Positions 22,560 to 33,450 of a stretch of DNA of 64,000 bases are shown piece by piece. Position 1 is the first letter of the stretch. Each line of letters opens with the position of its first letter. The notes under the pieces are model-generated. The model had not been told where the DNA came from, ran no database searches, and was given only the letters and a program-made list of their open reading frames with translations. The stretch is from Leguminivora glycinivorella (lineage: Eukaryota; Arthropoda; Insecta; Lepidoptera; Tortricidae), in contig NC_062981.1 in assembly GCF_023078275.1 (NCBI RefSeq), positions 17,228,846 to 17,292,845 of the forward strand. Direction: 5' to 3'. The position numbers and the translations under genes were made by a program.

Positions 22560-22780
22560 CGATAAATCTAGTTAATAACACTTGTATATTAAATTTGAAT
22601 TCCCAAATTGAAAGGGGGGCTCCTTTCCGTTTTAGCATTTTCGCTCCTGTAGCGTCTTAAGTTCTCCAACTCCCATGTTTTTAAAATTTCGATTTCTTCC
22701 TCCATTGAACTTGTAAGTTGTTAGGTTAGCTGTGATGTGATAACCGCCGCAAGAAAAAAACTATTTATTCTAAGTAGGTA
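22560..22780 (-). CDS. Short open frame MEEEIEILKTWELENL, uncertain
   Basis: On the minus strand an ATG at about 22708 opens 38 codons (MEEEIEILKTWELENLRRYR, ending NLGIQI). The promoter-side sequence, GCGGCGGTTATCACATCACAG, and the coding start are shared in inverted orientation with 18780-18910, where the frame is broken. It may be the first exon of a gene, such as a SAM-like start, or simply half of an inverted duplication. Confidence 0.3.
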
Positions 22781-23029
22781 GTAGTAGTAGGTGCCAAGTA
22801 TATTATGAATAAATGTCATTTTTTTATAACTTTTGTTTTATTTATGGCGTTATTCATAAACGCATCACCAGCCTGAATTAGATATGAATCGTTTTATGTT
22901 ATCTGTCAAGTTAACGTATGTATTTGTAAATAGGTATAAAACATAATTTGTCTAATTCAGTCCCGTGGTGTTTTATGACAATTATCAATAAGGGGTTGTT
23001 GTCTTAGTAAATGAGACAAAGTAAGTCAT

Positions 23030-23700
23030 AGTACAATTGAACATGAATGATAGTACTGAACAAGCTTCTCAGTTGAAATGTATAACAAAACAAAGATTCA
23101 AATTGAACAATATCATAGTTCACTCTCACAAAGTGTGTATATCGATGTAATCATGTCCTTAATTGAACTTATTTGGTTTTAATGGTTACTACAGTAATGC
23201 CTCATGTTAATATTGACCTACATCTTGGTTGAATCGATTAAACAATTCATGTTCAAATAGAAAAATATCTTAGTTCAGTCTCACAAGGTGCGTAAGTAGA
23301 TGTAATCATGTTCTTAGTTGAACTTATTCGGATTAAATAGTTAATACAGTAATGCTTCATGTTAATATTGACAGATGTCTTAGTTGAATTGATTAAACAA
23401 TTAATATTCAAATTGACCAATATCTTAGTTCAGACTCACAAGGTTCGTAAGTAGATGTAATCATGTTCTTAGTTGAATTTATTTAGGTCAAATAATTAAT
23501 ACAATCATTCTCCATGTTAATATTGAGCAACGTCATAGTTGAACTAACTGGTTTGCGTTAGTTGATACAGTTACGTATCATGATAATAATTATCAAGTGC
23601 TTAGTTGAACTTACTAAGGTAATTTAGTTCGCCTAATTATTTTTCATGTAATTATTGAACAAGATCTTAATTGTCTCAGTTACGTTGCAAAAGTAAGAGC
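23030..23700 (+). repeat. 155-bp tandem array
   Basis: The anchor TCTTAGTTCAGTCTCACAAG recurs with variation near 23113, 23268 and 23423, a period of 155 bp. Each unit includes GTAGATGTAATCATGTTC. A weaker fourth unit continues to about 23600. The array sits inside the right end of the proposed 15567-23815 element. Confidence 0.8.
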
Positions 23701-23819
23701 AATCAAAATTACCTTATTCCATTTGTCTAAGATCTTATCAGGCTCGTATGGAATCAAGATGCTTGACTACGACGATCAAAATATTGATAGGAGCAAACAA
23801 ATTTTTTTTAGAGTGTAGA

Positions 23820-24570
23820 GTTTTATCCACTCAAACTTTATTTTAAATAAACTATGCCGGTCTTGCCCGCACTAACCTTACTACAGTGTTTTGTTTTACA
23901 ATTAGTTATGTTTTATCTATTATCCTACCTTCCCATCAACGTGATATGATCTCATGGAGTTTAGGAACAATAGGTAGGCAAAGTCTATGTTACATTACAT
24001 AAGTGAGTAGGTAATAGGTATACTACATAGTTACGATTATATCTAGATATAAGTAGATTAGGTATATATGTTTACGCAATATTATGTTTTATTCAAATAT
24101 TATTACATGTAATCACGAAGAGTATTATTATCCTTATCATATTGATCTGTGATTTGGTTTTGTGTATCAAGGCATGACTTGTAATAAATGTTATGATGCA
24201 ATGCATGACAAAATAGTACATTACGATATAAGTGCGGAAAAGAGGAAGTTCGATACGAGTGGCGATAAATTAAAACACAAAGGGAGTGTTTTAAATCAAC
24301 ATGAGTTATAAATAAAACTTAAGAAAACTTTTTTCCTTTGTTAAGAATTTGCTTTTGGCAAGCCATGGCAAGTGAGTCTTCGCCGTCTTCGGCATGCCCG
24401 AGGACGCCTCGGTTATATACCGAAGGATCCTTTAATTTCCTTCCCGTGCCAAGCGGATAATTTTTTTTTTTTCAGCAAATAGGCCACAGGGGCACTTTTA
24501 CACGTCACATGTACATAGGTATTTAAAAAATATTTGAAAAAAATTGTGTCGCGCCCTCCAGAAGAAGACC
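23820..24570. other. Unassigned spacer
   Basis: AT-rich with one dispersed-repeat unit at 24215-24320 (shared with 17660-17975). No exon is evident. Confidence 0.4.
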
Positions 24571-24770
24571 ATCATCATCCTCCTTAGTCCTTACGTTATC
24601 CTGGCATTTGCCACGGCTCATGGGAGCCTGGGGTCCGCTTTGACAACTAATCCCAAGATTTGGCGTAGGCACTAGTTTTTGCGAAAGCGACTGCCATCTG
24701 ACCTTCCAACCCGAAGGGTAAACTAGACCTTCCTTGATGATGATGTTTCCTTCACCGAAAAGCGACTGGC
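24571..24770 (-). repeat. RTE-like LINE 3' end, minus copy
   Basis: Read on the minus strand it contains CTTTTCGGTGAAGGAAACAT, then AACTAGTGCCTACGCCAAAT and CATGAGCCGTGGCAAATGCC, and ends in a GGATGATGATGG tail. The same sequence lies in plus orientation at 49965-50170. The (GAT)n tail is typical of RTE-class elements, and the upstream coding region is absent. Confidence 0.65.
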
Positions 24771-25440
24771 AAATAGGGTTTCTGCTCGAGAGTCTCGAAC
24801 TCGAGACTTCTCGAGACTTTCGGCTTCATTCGAGACGAGAAAAAAATGACAGGTACTCGAGACGTCTCGAGTCCCGAATGTATATAAAGTGGAAATATCA
24901 AATGATATTTCGCACATCAATTCCGAAAATCGCACGCTTTGTGTAGGCGGGCATTAAGTTAAACACTGAACTATCTGAAGCGACCCTATCATTAAAGTAT
25001 CATTATTCATTACACGTACATGATATCGTACTTGGGCAAAAGCGTGACTGATAGCAATGTTTATGGATCCTTATCAACAAACATAACATAAATATAAATA
25101 ATCACTGGGCTTTAATGCCTCTAATATGGTCTCTATATTTATTCTGTCTTACAGTAGTTTTGCATAAGTTAAAAATTTGAAATAGAAATCTTTAAAATTG
25201 GTAATGATGAAAGATTCCTGTCACATTCATAAATTTATTGATTAATTATTTTAGTATTTATTAGCCTGTATTTTGTTCATAGTACTTATATAATTCGAGC
25301 CAAATTGCGCCCATACTTAAGGAAACTACTAGCAGCTACTAAAGAATTCTATTTGAATCTTTTACAACCTATGGACAAAATCACTCGTACTCTTGCTTAC
25401 CTACATGATAGCAGCATATACATATATACAAGAATAGAGA
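24771..25440. other. Palindromic CTCGAGA patch and AT-rich spacer
   Basis: Around 24785-24875 there is a dense cluster of CTCGAG/TCTCGAGA half-palindromes. The rest is AT-rich with no exon that I can support. Confidence 0.4.
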
Positions 25441-25570
25441 GTATGCCCATTTTAAAGGCCGTCAACACACTTCCAACTCTTCTGGTGCTTTGGGATTTCA
25501 AGGGTGGCAGTGATTGTTTACCATCAGGCGACCTGTCTGCTTGTTTGCCTCCTATTGCATAAAAGAGAAC
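25440..25570 (+). repeat. Dispersed repeat tail (CCATCAGGCGA...GTTTGCC)
   Basis: GTTTACCATCAGGCGACCTG followed by TGTTTGCCTCCTATTGCATA is a common end of a lepidopteran retroelement. A related tail is at 56790-56880. The 85-residue frame across it is not a gene. Confidence 0.55.
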
Positions 25571-26760
25571 CAAATTTTTTATGCTGATTGGTCTTGTGAG
25601 TTGTCAACTCACCATCTAAATTATTGGATATGTAGAATTCTACAACATTAATGTGTAATTATGAAGTTTCATGACACAACAAATAATTATAGCAGTTTTA
25701 TAACTAACTTGGAACATTTCAATATTTTCAATACATTATTAGTTTATTGCATGAAACTGTAAATGAGTACATGGAATTAAATTTGTGACAGCATGCATTT
25801 GATTACACTGACTTCGGATTCTATTTCATTTGTTAATTTTATTGTGCTTTATGTATTTCTCTTTGTAAATGACGATTCTTATTGGGAGAAACTATTCATT
25901 TTATTATTTTCAGTTTATAATGTAATTTTTGACGATCATGATGAGAAGATAAACATAACTTTGGCATGTAACAAATTTATAGTGTAATTTTTATCATGAA
26001 ACAAAGAAATCTAATTTAATCTAATCTTATTAAAATGTGAAGTACTTGACAACAGTGAAGCTATGTCAAGTAAGTTTAATGGCCTGTTAACATTATCATG
26101 CAGTATTGTTAATCAAAGTTATTGTTAAATCAATGTTTAATTAATCTATTACTAATTAGATAATCCAATCATTGAGCACAATACCCACTTTGAATAAAAT
26201 ACTCAATGAAACCTAAATACATGAATAATGTTAATTAACTTACACTTATTTGAATTATTTCTGTTTAGTTACATTTAATTTAATGCTTTATTTCTTTTGT
26301 AGTACAATGACCTGAACACTTATTTGTAAAACCCTGGCCAATTTTTTTCAATTTTGAATTTGGTAATATCCTTTATGAGATTTTGTGAACTTTTTTCTAA
26401 GACTTTAATCAATTTACAACTGTATGCTCAACTGCGTCCGCAGTAAGTTGGGTTATCTTTAAGACATTGTTCTCATTTTAAAGTTAACAGTTAAATCGCT
26501 CCAAAACTTTGTACTTACAATATCTCATGTCATTGTATGTGAAAAGTTTAATTACAATCCAATGCATAGTTATAAAATGAGAATAAGACTAAATATGTAT
26601 ATGTGAAACTTCGTTGAGCTTGCTGGGGACTCCTAAATTCTCATTACCAATATGCCTTTTCAAACAACAATTACTGAGGCATGATTATGAAAATTTTCTC
26701 TATGCAATTAATAATGTAATAATTTTTGGTACATTTTATATTCACTTTTTGACAAGAATA
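25571..26760. other. No gene recognised
   Basis: AT-rich DNA with scattered TTAATTAA-like runs. A 64-codon frame at 25793-25987 lacks exon signals and low-complexity bias explains it. I see no repeat pair here. Confidence 0.45.
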
Positions 26761-27333
26761 TAGTAATTAGTTAACAGCAGCGGCTGGTCCATACAAGCCA
26801 ATTCCCACCGGCTTGCCTAAAATTGAGTACTAGTAAAGTACCTAATGTTAAGGTAGGTTTCTTTTTGCTCAGTGTCGCCTAGCAGAAATTTTCACCAGCC
26901 ACCACTGGTAGTTAACTACTGGCTAAGATGTGGGTGACGGGGTGGATGATCTAAAGGAATAGTCTCAGAGAACTCATTTATGTATGTTGTAAGGAAACTA
27001 AAAAAAGGCTGACAGAATGTTTCACAAATAAGTACAAACATATAAAACAAATTTCAAATTCAAACAGTTGCATGGGCAGCTGGTATGATGTATCAGATTA
27101 ATTGAATGCAAGGGTTAAATATAGCTTACACCTGATGTTCCTTATCACATGGCTCCCTTTACACATGATCCAAAACCTATAATAGGAAGCGCGTAATCAA
27201 CATCTACCTTAATTATAGACCAACACAAGCTGTCTAAGACCAGCTAACTAAAAATAGTTTCGCAATACTTAGGCACGCGGAAGATTAAATCTGGCCAAAT
27301 AAAAACAATACCACTTTTAAGTGAAATACTCAC

Positions 27334-27498
27334 CAGCGTTGGAACGTAAGCTCTATCCGGCGATGCTCGCTCGTTCATCCATTTTACTTTCTTCATTTTC
27401 TCCCATGGAATATCCCAATGAAAATAAATCTTGCTTTCATTGAACTTGGCTTTAAATTTCATTATTATCACAGAAAATAAACTCAGAACGTCACCCAT
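27334..27498 (-). CDS. Candidate first coding exon, unknown protein
   Basis: On the minus strand an ATG at 27498, with AAA just before it, opens exactly 55 codons and ends at a consensus CTG|GTGAGT donor at 27334/27333. The product begins MGDVLSLFSVIIMKFKAKFN and includes SKIYFHWDIPWEKMKKVKWM. A possible following exon at about 26756-26825 has a CAATTTTAG acceptor. In phase it would give ASRWELACMDQPLLLTNYYI and a stop soon after; in another phase it would give KPVGIGLYGPAAAVN and a stop. I recognise neither version. It could be a short real gene or a chance frame. Confidence 0.35.
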
Positions 27499-27659
27499 TT
27501 TAAGATTCACCGCGCCGAATTGGAATCTAAATGGTTACGTGACCAAAAACATTACGGGTTACTTTGAAGAAATGTCCAAAATCATGTTGTTTATTCAATT
27601 TACATTTTTCTTTTGGACGATCTCCTAATATTTTTATTACGCGCGACCACTGCGGGTCG

Positions 27660-28430
27660 ATTCAGCTAGACATCTGAGATAATGAATGATTTATGAATGA
27701 TTGAATTGAACTGACATAAAATGGAATGAATGAATGATACAAAGAATAGTATACAAGTAGTGCCCTCTGTGAAGTGATTTTGGATGGGTTTTATTTTCTT
27801 TCTCAGATCAATTATTTAAATGGTACAACATTATTTTTAACCAACAGCATCCAGATTTCAAAATAGGTGGTTCCCAATTCCGTTGCATATTATTTACTTA
27901 CTATTATAAAGTATAGTATCATGATTCTCATAAAAATACGATGTGAGAAAACCACCTTAATCATCCGAATTTTCCGCATTGCAGAATTAAAACAATAAAA
28001 AATTGAAATGTATATATATTTATTAACAAATACTAGTTTAAATTTATAATACATGTATTATATTGTAAACTTATGCATAAATATTAATTGATAATATTCA
28101 TTTTAAAATATCTTGTTTGAATTTTCTTTGTATTATAGTTCAAACTTAAGACCCCTTATTCCTTAGAGCGCTCATCGATTTCACGAAACGGCTATCGATA
28201 GATGGCGTTGGCGCTCGGTACGCGAGCACCGGCAACTCAACGCGCGTTTCAACGCAGACACGAATAATCTTGATAGTTTTGAATTAAATTGCTAATAACA
28301 TAATTTTCAATTTTATATGGGGACTCTTTATTTAATTTCATATTCATGGTATGGTAGTAGTAAATAAGGTATATGAATGTAGTAAAAGTATAGTATTAGT
28401 CTACATGTACATATAATAATATTTTAAGAA
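27660..28430. other. No gene recognised
   Basis: AT-rich spacer with an ATCGATTTCACG/GGCTATCGATAGATGGCG patch near 28170-28210. No repeats or exons are supported. Confidence 0.45.
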
Positions 28431-28439
28431 TATTATGAA

Positions 28440-28470
28440 TAAATGAGTATGAGTATGAGTATGAGTATAT
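28440..28470 (+). repeat. (GAGTAT)n microsatellite
   Basis: About five copies of the hexamer GAGTAT in AT-rich DNA. Confidence 0.85.
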
Positions 28471-28730
28471 AAATTCAGGTTTCCTAATTGATTGATTCAA
28501 CAACCAACACCGCTGAGCCGAAACTACGAAAGCTAGAAAGTCGAAATTTGTATAGATTGCATTAATAAAATTTCGAAGAGATAAGAATCGATTATGAAAA
28601 TTTACACCCCTAGTAGAGGGAAAAAGGGGTGAAAGTTTGTAGCGGGATCAATTTGTTTTTTTTTTTTTATTAGGAAAATTTTAGTTAGGAACTTGAAATT
28701 AGAGAATAGTTTAATAGTGATTTCTGTTTT

Positions 28731-29061
28731 TTAGGGTTCCGTAGTCAACTAGGAACTCTTATAGTTTCGCCATGTCTGTCTGTCCATCCGTCCGTCCGTC
28801 CGTCCGTCCGTCCGTCCGTCCGCGGATAATCTCAGTAGCCGTAAGCACTAGAAAGCTGAAATTTAGTAACAATATGTATATCAATCACGTCAACAAAGTG
28901 CAAAAATAAAAAATGGAAAAAAATGTTTTATTAGGGTACCCCCCCCCCCCCCCCCCCCCCCCCCCCTACATGTAAAGTGGGGGCTGATTTTTTTTTTCAT
29001 TCCAACCCCAACGTGTGATATATTTTTGGATAGGTATTTAAAAATGAATAAGGGTTTACTA
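28731..29061 (+). repeat. Hairpin-ended interspersed repeat, copy 2 (split)
   Basis: The same family as 345-922: GGGTTCCGTAGTCAACTAGG, a CCGTCCGT run, the GATAATCTCAGT block, then a C homopolymer of about 30 at 28939-28966 where the other copies have 5-8. At GGGTTTACTAAG the copy is interrupted by the palindrome at 29062-29759. It resumes at 29760 for about 45 bp (ATCGTTTTTTGATAATATTA) before homology ends. Confidence 0.8.
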
Positions 29062-29759
29062 AGAGTTTTGAATGATTCACGGTTATTTTCATTAGACTTA
29101 TATTGACCGGGATATAGACCGTGATTACCTTTTTGATTTTTGTCGAGCTCCCGATATTTCGACGCAGTTGCATGCATCATGATCACGGAAAGCTGACGAA
29201 GGCGGGTGGATGTTAAAGTTGTATAGACAGCGCGCGATCTACCCTCCTTCGCGCGCGTCGGCTGCGTTCACTTTCAGCGTTACCACTGGTCGCGTTCACA
29301 CTCGATGGTCTGTCCAAACACACTACACTCACAGTGTCACTACGTTTGTTCAATTCTGACTTCACCGGTTTTTTACACAAACAATTCACTGGATTCCATA
29401 CATTAGATAGTTTGAAGCCATCCTCACGATTGAAATTTTTATATTTGTGAATCTCAATGGCTTCTCTGAATGGCTTCTTTGGCCAGTGAAGTCAGAATTG
29501 AACAAACGTAGTGACACTGTGAGTGTAGTGTGTTTGGACAGACCATCGAGTGTGAACGCGACCAGTGGTAACGCTGAAAGTGAACGCAGCAAACGCGCGC
29601 GAAGGAGGGTAGATCGCGCGCTGTCTATACAACTTTAACATCCACCCGCCTTCGTCAGTTTTCCGTGATCATGATGCATGCAACTGCGTCGAAATATCGG
29701 GAGCTCGACAAAAATCAAAAAGGTAATCACGGTCTATATCCCGGTCAATATAAGTCTAA
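29062..29759. mobile_element. Palindromic Penelope-like insertion
   Basis: Two inverted arms of about 300 bp share CGACGCAGTTGCATGCATCA, TCGAGCTCCCGATATTTCGA and GATATAGACCGTGATTACCT. The host sequence TAAGGGTTTACTAAGA is present on both sides, a target duplication of about 16 bp. The left arm extends 28 bp further than the right. Head-to-head or truncated copies with variable target duplications are usual for Penelope-like retroelements, and I recall this end sequence from such elements, but no RT or GIY-YIG domain is present. Confidence 0.55.
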
Positions 29760-29804
29760 GGGTTTACTAAGATCGTTTTTTGATAATATTAATATTTTCG
29801 GAAA

Positions 29805-30134
29805 TTATCACAGTTATAGTGACTTTCATATTTTTATAAGAACAGCATGCACTTACGTCCAGAACAGTGACATTTGGTGCATTGGAACTGCTCATGATGT
29901 GTCACTTTTTAACCGTCGCCTCAAATCTGAGAGATTTGAGGCAAAGTTCTCAATTCGTCTGTATGTTTATTTATTTTTTTTATTTTTTTATCTTTGTTCC
30001 TCGATATCTCCGTTGTTACTGGACCGATTAAAAAAAAAATTATTGAATGTATATGAATACAGATAAAAAAAAAGTAGTAGATAAAAAAAAAATATCTGTC
30101 CCCTCTTTACATGTAGGGGTACCCTAATAAAACA
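29805..30134. other. Unassigned spacer with fragment of hairpin-ended repeat
   Basis: A CAAATCTGAGAGATTTGAGG hairpin lies at about 29920-29940. At 30085-30130 a short inverted piece of the GGGTACCCTAATAAAAC block of the 345-922 family appears. No gene is seen. Confidence 0.45.
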
Positions 30135-31230
30135 TTTATTATTATTAACGACCTTCCACATATTTATAATGAGCCCAAACATGATGGGGTTATGATGAGG
30201 AGAATAGCAGTTCTGTTGACCACCTCCTGACTCCATCATGAGAACTTGGACCTCGTCTAGTTCGATGGTGCTCGTCAGCCCAAATCTAATGAGCCCGAAC
30301 ATGATGGGGTTATGATGAGGAGAATAGCAGTTCTGTTGGCCACCTCCTGACTCCATCATGAGACCCTGGACCTCATCTAGTTCGATGGTGCTCGTCAGCC
30401 CAAATCTAATGAGCCCAAACATGATGGGGTTATGATGAGGAGAATAGCAGTTCTGTTGACCACCTCCTGACTCCATCATGAGACCTTGGACCTCATCTAG
30501 TTCGATGGTGCTCGTCAGCCCAAATCTAATGAGCCCGAACATGATGGGGTTATGATGAGGAGAATAGCAGTTCTGTTGGCCACCTCCTGACCCCGTCATG
30601 AGACCTTGGACCTCATCTAGTTCGATGGTGCTCGTCAGCCCAAATCTAATGAGCCCAAACATGATGGGGTTATGATGAGGAGAATAGCAGTTCTGTTGAC
30701 CACCTCCTGACTCCATCATGAGACCCTGGACCTCATCTAGTTCGATGGTGCTCGTCAGCCCAAATCTAATGAGCCCAAACATGATGGGGTTATGATGAGG
30801 AGAATAGCAGTTCTGTTGACCACCTCCTGACTCCATCATGAGACCTTGGACCTCATCTAGATCGATGGTGCTCATCAGCCCAAATCTAATGAGCCCGAAC
30901 ATGATGGCGTTATGATGAGGAGAATAGCAGTTCTGTTGGCCACCTCCTGACCCCGTCATGAGACCTTGGACCTCATCTAGTTCGATGGTGCTCGTCAGCC
31001 CAAATCTAATGAGCCCAAATATGATGGGGTTATGATGAGGAGAATAGCAGTTCTGTTGACCACCTCCTGACTCCATCATGAGACCTTGGACCTCATCTAG
31101 ATCGATGGTGCTCATCAGCCCAAATCTAATGAGCCCAAACATGGTGGAGTTATGATAAGTAGAATAGCAGTTCTGTTGAACATCTCCTGCCTGACTCCAT
31201 CATCATGAGAACCAGAACCTCATCCTGGTC
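30135..31230 (-). repeat. 120-bp minisatellite, about 8.5 units
   Basis: The period is exactly 120 bp: ATGATGGGGTTATGATGAGG recurs at 30181, 30301, 30421 and onward to 31021. Units differ at few sites and fall into alternating types (CTGTTGACC and CTGTTGGCC). Because 120 is a multiple of three, the minus strand stays open for 384 codons with a 40-residue repeat (LDEVQGLMMESGGGQQNCYS and following). There is no exon context or independent support for a protein. The core CTCCATCATGAGACCCTGGA resembles the minisatellites in element A and element B. Confidence 0.93.
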
Positions 31231-32502
31231 CCAAAATATAATAATAATTCAAAATCTCAACAAACTTCACGTATAACTTAAAATCCAAAATCATATGAAA
31301 AGCATGTCGAATGCTAAAATTGCATAAGGTGTAAAAAGGATCAAGATTTGTTTAGTCGCAGTTTACGGCACTTCTCGGAACTATCGCGCTGCTTACGAGT
31401 GTCATACTTTCTAGCGGTGACATGGTATCGTATGGAATCCAAAGCTACATCAAAAAAATGTACGAAAATTGTACTAAATTGTACGCTAATTAAAAAAAAT
31501 AGTACTACACGCATTTACAAGAAAACAATGATCAATATGTCACCGCCAGAGAGCATACTTTCTGGCGGGCGCTCTCTATTTCACTATGTAACAGTCCAGT
31601 TTTCAGCTTTTTTATGAATCAGAAAAAATGTACGAGAATTGTACTAAGCTGTCCGATACTTAAAAAAAAAATAAGTACGCATATTTACAAGAAAACAATG
31701 ATTTATATGTCACCGCTAGGAAGCAGACTTTCTGGCGGGCGCTATCTATTTCAATGTGTAACAGTCCAGTTTTCAGCTTTTTTATGAATCAGGAAAAATG
31801 TACGAGAATTGTACGAAGCTGTCCAATACTTAAAATAAAAATAACTACGCGTATTTACAAGAAAACAATGATTTATATGTCACCGCTAGGAAGCAAACTT
31901 TCTGGCGGGCGCTATCTATTTCACTATGTAACAGTCCAGTTTTCAGCTTTTTTATGAATTAGAAAAAATTTACGAGAATTGCACTAAGCGGTCCGATACT
32001 TAAAAAAAAATAACTACGCGTATTCACAAGAAAACAATGATTTATATGTCATCGCTAGGAAGCATACTTTCTGGCGGGCGCTATCTATTTCACTGTGTAA
32101 CAGTCCAGTTTTCAACTTTCTTGTAAATCAGAAAATATGGACGAGAGTTGTTCTAAATTAAACGACAATTTTAGAAAATGTTCATCACATATTTACAAGA
32201 AATTTCACCACGTCAACTGGTACGGTGAGCTACATAAGGTAGGTAAATATACCTGTATTCAATTTTGACCTGCATTCTTCCCAAGTAATGTTTCGATATG
32301 TATAGATATTTATAGACGAGACTGTAAAGGCCCATTTGAATCTTCGAAAACAGATAGCAAAATTGCGTTTTATCCACAAGAGTGCAAAGTAATTTCATAC
32401 AAAATTTTAACTTGATGTCTGCTGGCTGATAGAATTTACCTGTGTATAAATGATGATTTTGAATCATAAATTATAAATAAATTGATGGATTTCATTTAGG
32501 CC

Positions 32503-33045
32503 GCCTTTACACATGTAAGTTACTTACGTAAATCTTTGGTAAGCGACTGATGGTTCCATTTACACCTATGAAAAACTTATCGTAAGTTTCGCTTACGGAA
32601 GTTTTGTGGTTTTCAACTTACTAAAAGTCTACATTGTTCTAAGCAAGCAAAGTTGAAATGAAAAAAAAAACGACCGCCTTGTTCGTAAGGCCAAATCTTA
32701 TCAATTTTAGAACAAATTAAATTATTCTCATTTGAAAATATTTTAATTTGTATTTTTTTAAGTAGTAACACTACTATTATACTATAAACATTAAATAAAT
32801 GTCATATACAACTTGGTCACTTTTTCTTTGTATATGACATTTATTTAATACTTATCAATTTATTTCGATAAACTGTGAGTCGCTTCCGTAAGCAAACTCG
32901 TACTCATCTCACTTAAAAGTTTTCAGCTTACGAAAGTACCAAGTCAAAACTTACCGTAAGCTGCATATACAAAAACCACCATTTGAAAATTTTACATAAG
33001 TCGCTTACGTAAGCGGTAAAACTCACAGGTGTAAGGGCGGCGTGC
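32503..33045. mobile_element. MITE in the loop of the large foldback
   Basis: The inverted ends GCCGCCTTTACACATGTAAG and GTGTAAGGGCGGCGTGC (with ACCGCTTACGTAAGCGACTT just inside) are spaced by 540 bp. The interior has repeated CTTACGTAAG-type palindromes and a TATATGACATTTATTTAATA inverted pair near 32795-32850. Confidence 0.65.
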
Positions 33046-33299
33046 TACCCACCAAAAACATACCTGTTAAAAAGGGGGCCAAGTTCATATCGGCTAATTG
33101 GGTATGTAAAGTTTTCCTGATAGAATACATTATAACGATCTTGGAAATGTGGCTTGTTTGTTTTTAGTTCTTATTATTTATTAATTATCTTTTTTTAAGT
33201 GACCGAAATGACGTTTGTGAAATTTAATGGCGGATGAACTATGAAGTGACAATGCATTTGCGCGTTCTGAATGTATGAAATTCCCAAGAAATTACCACA

Positions 33300-33450
33300 T
33301 ACAGTTCTCCGTTTCAGAATACTTCTAAATTTGACCTTGGCAGGTTTTCATGCTGTACGTAATTATTTAAAAGATTAAATGAATCTATTTATACAAATAA
33401 TTAAATTAACCTGCCAAGTTCAAATTTAGAAGTATTCTGGAATGAAGGAC
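33300..33450. repeat. Hairpin in the loop of the large foldback
   Basis: CAGAATACTTCTAAATTTGA / TCAAATTTAGAAGTATTCTG, with CCTTGGCAGGTT / AACCTGCCAAG, forms an imperfect stem of about 35 bp around a loop of about 65 bp. Confidence 0.7.

Larger units (their letters stand above)
15567..23815. mobile_element. Possible TA-flanked composite element
   Basis: The left end is TA then CACTCTAAAAAATG. The right end, reverse-complemented, is TA then CACTCTAAAAAAAATTTG. The matching 12-bp termini and TA flanks suggest one Tc1/mariner-type insertion of 8.25 kb. Inside each end lies a tandem array (15700-16260 and 23030-23700). The interior holds a LINE end, a SINE, a KEN-containing exon, a domain fragment and an inverted pair of short coding starts. 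The termini are short, so two independent small elements cannot be excluded. Confidence 0.4.

Noticed and set aside
29062..29759. Hammerhead ribozyme in the Penelope-like arms (GTCGAAAT motif)
   Set aside because: A GTCGAAA segment and a GATG segment are present, but the CUGAUGA core and paired stems are not complete enough by eye to claim a ribozyme.
29988..31142. 384-residue repeat protein on the minus strand
   Set aside because: The frame is open because the unit is 120 bp. No exon signals, start context or conserved domain; kept as minisatellite, with a low-interest test noted.
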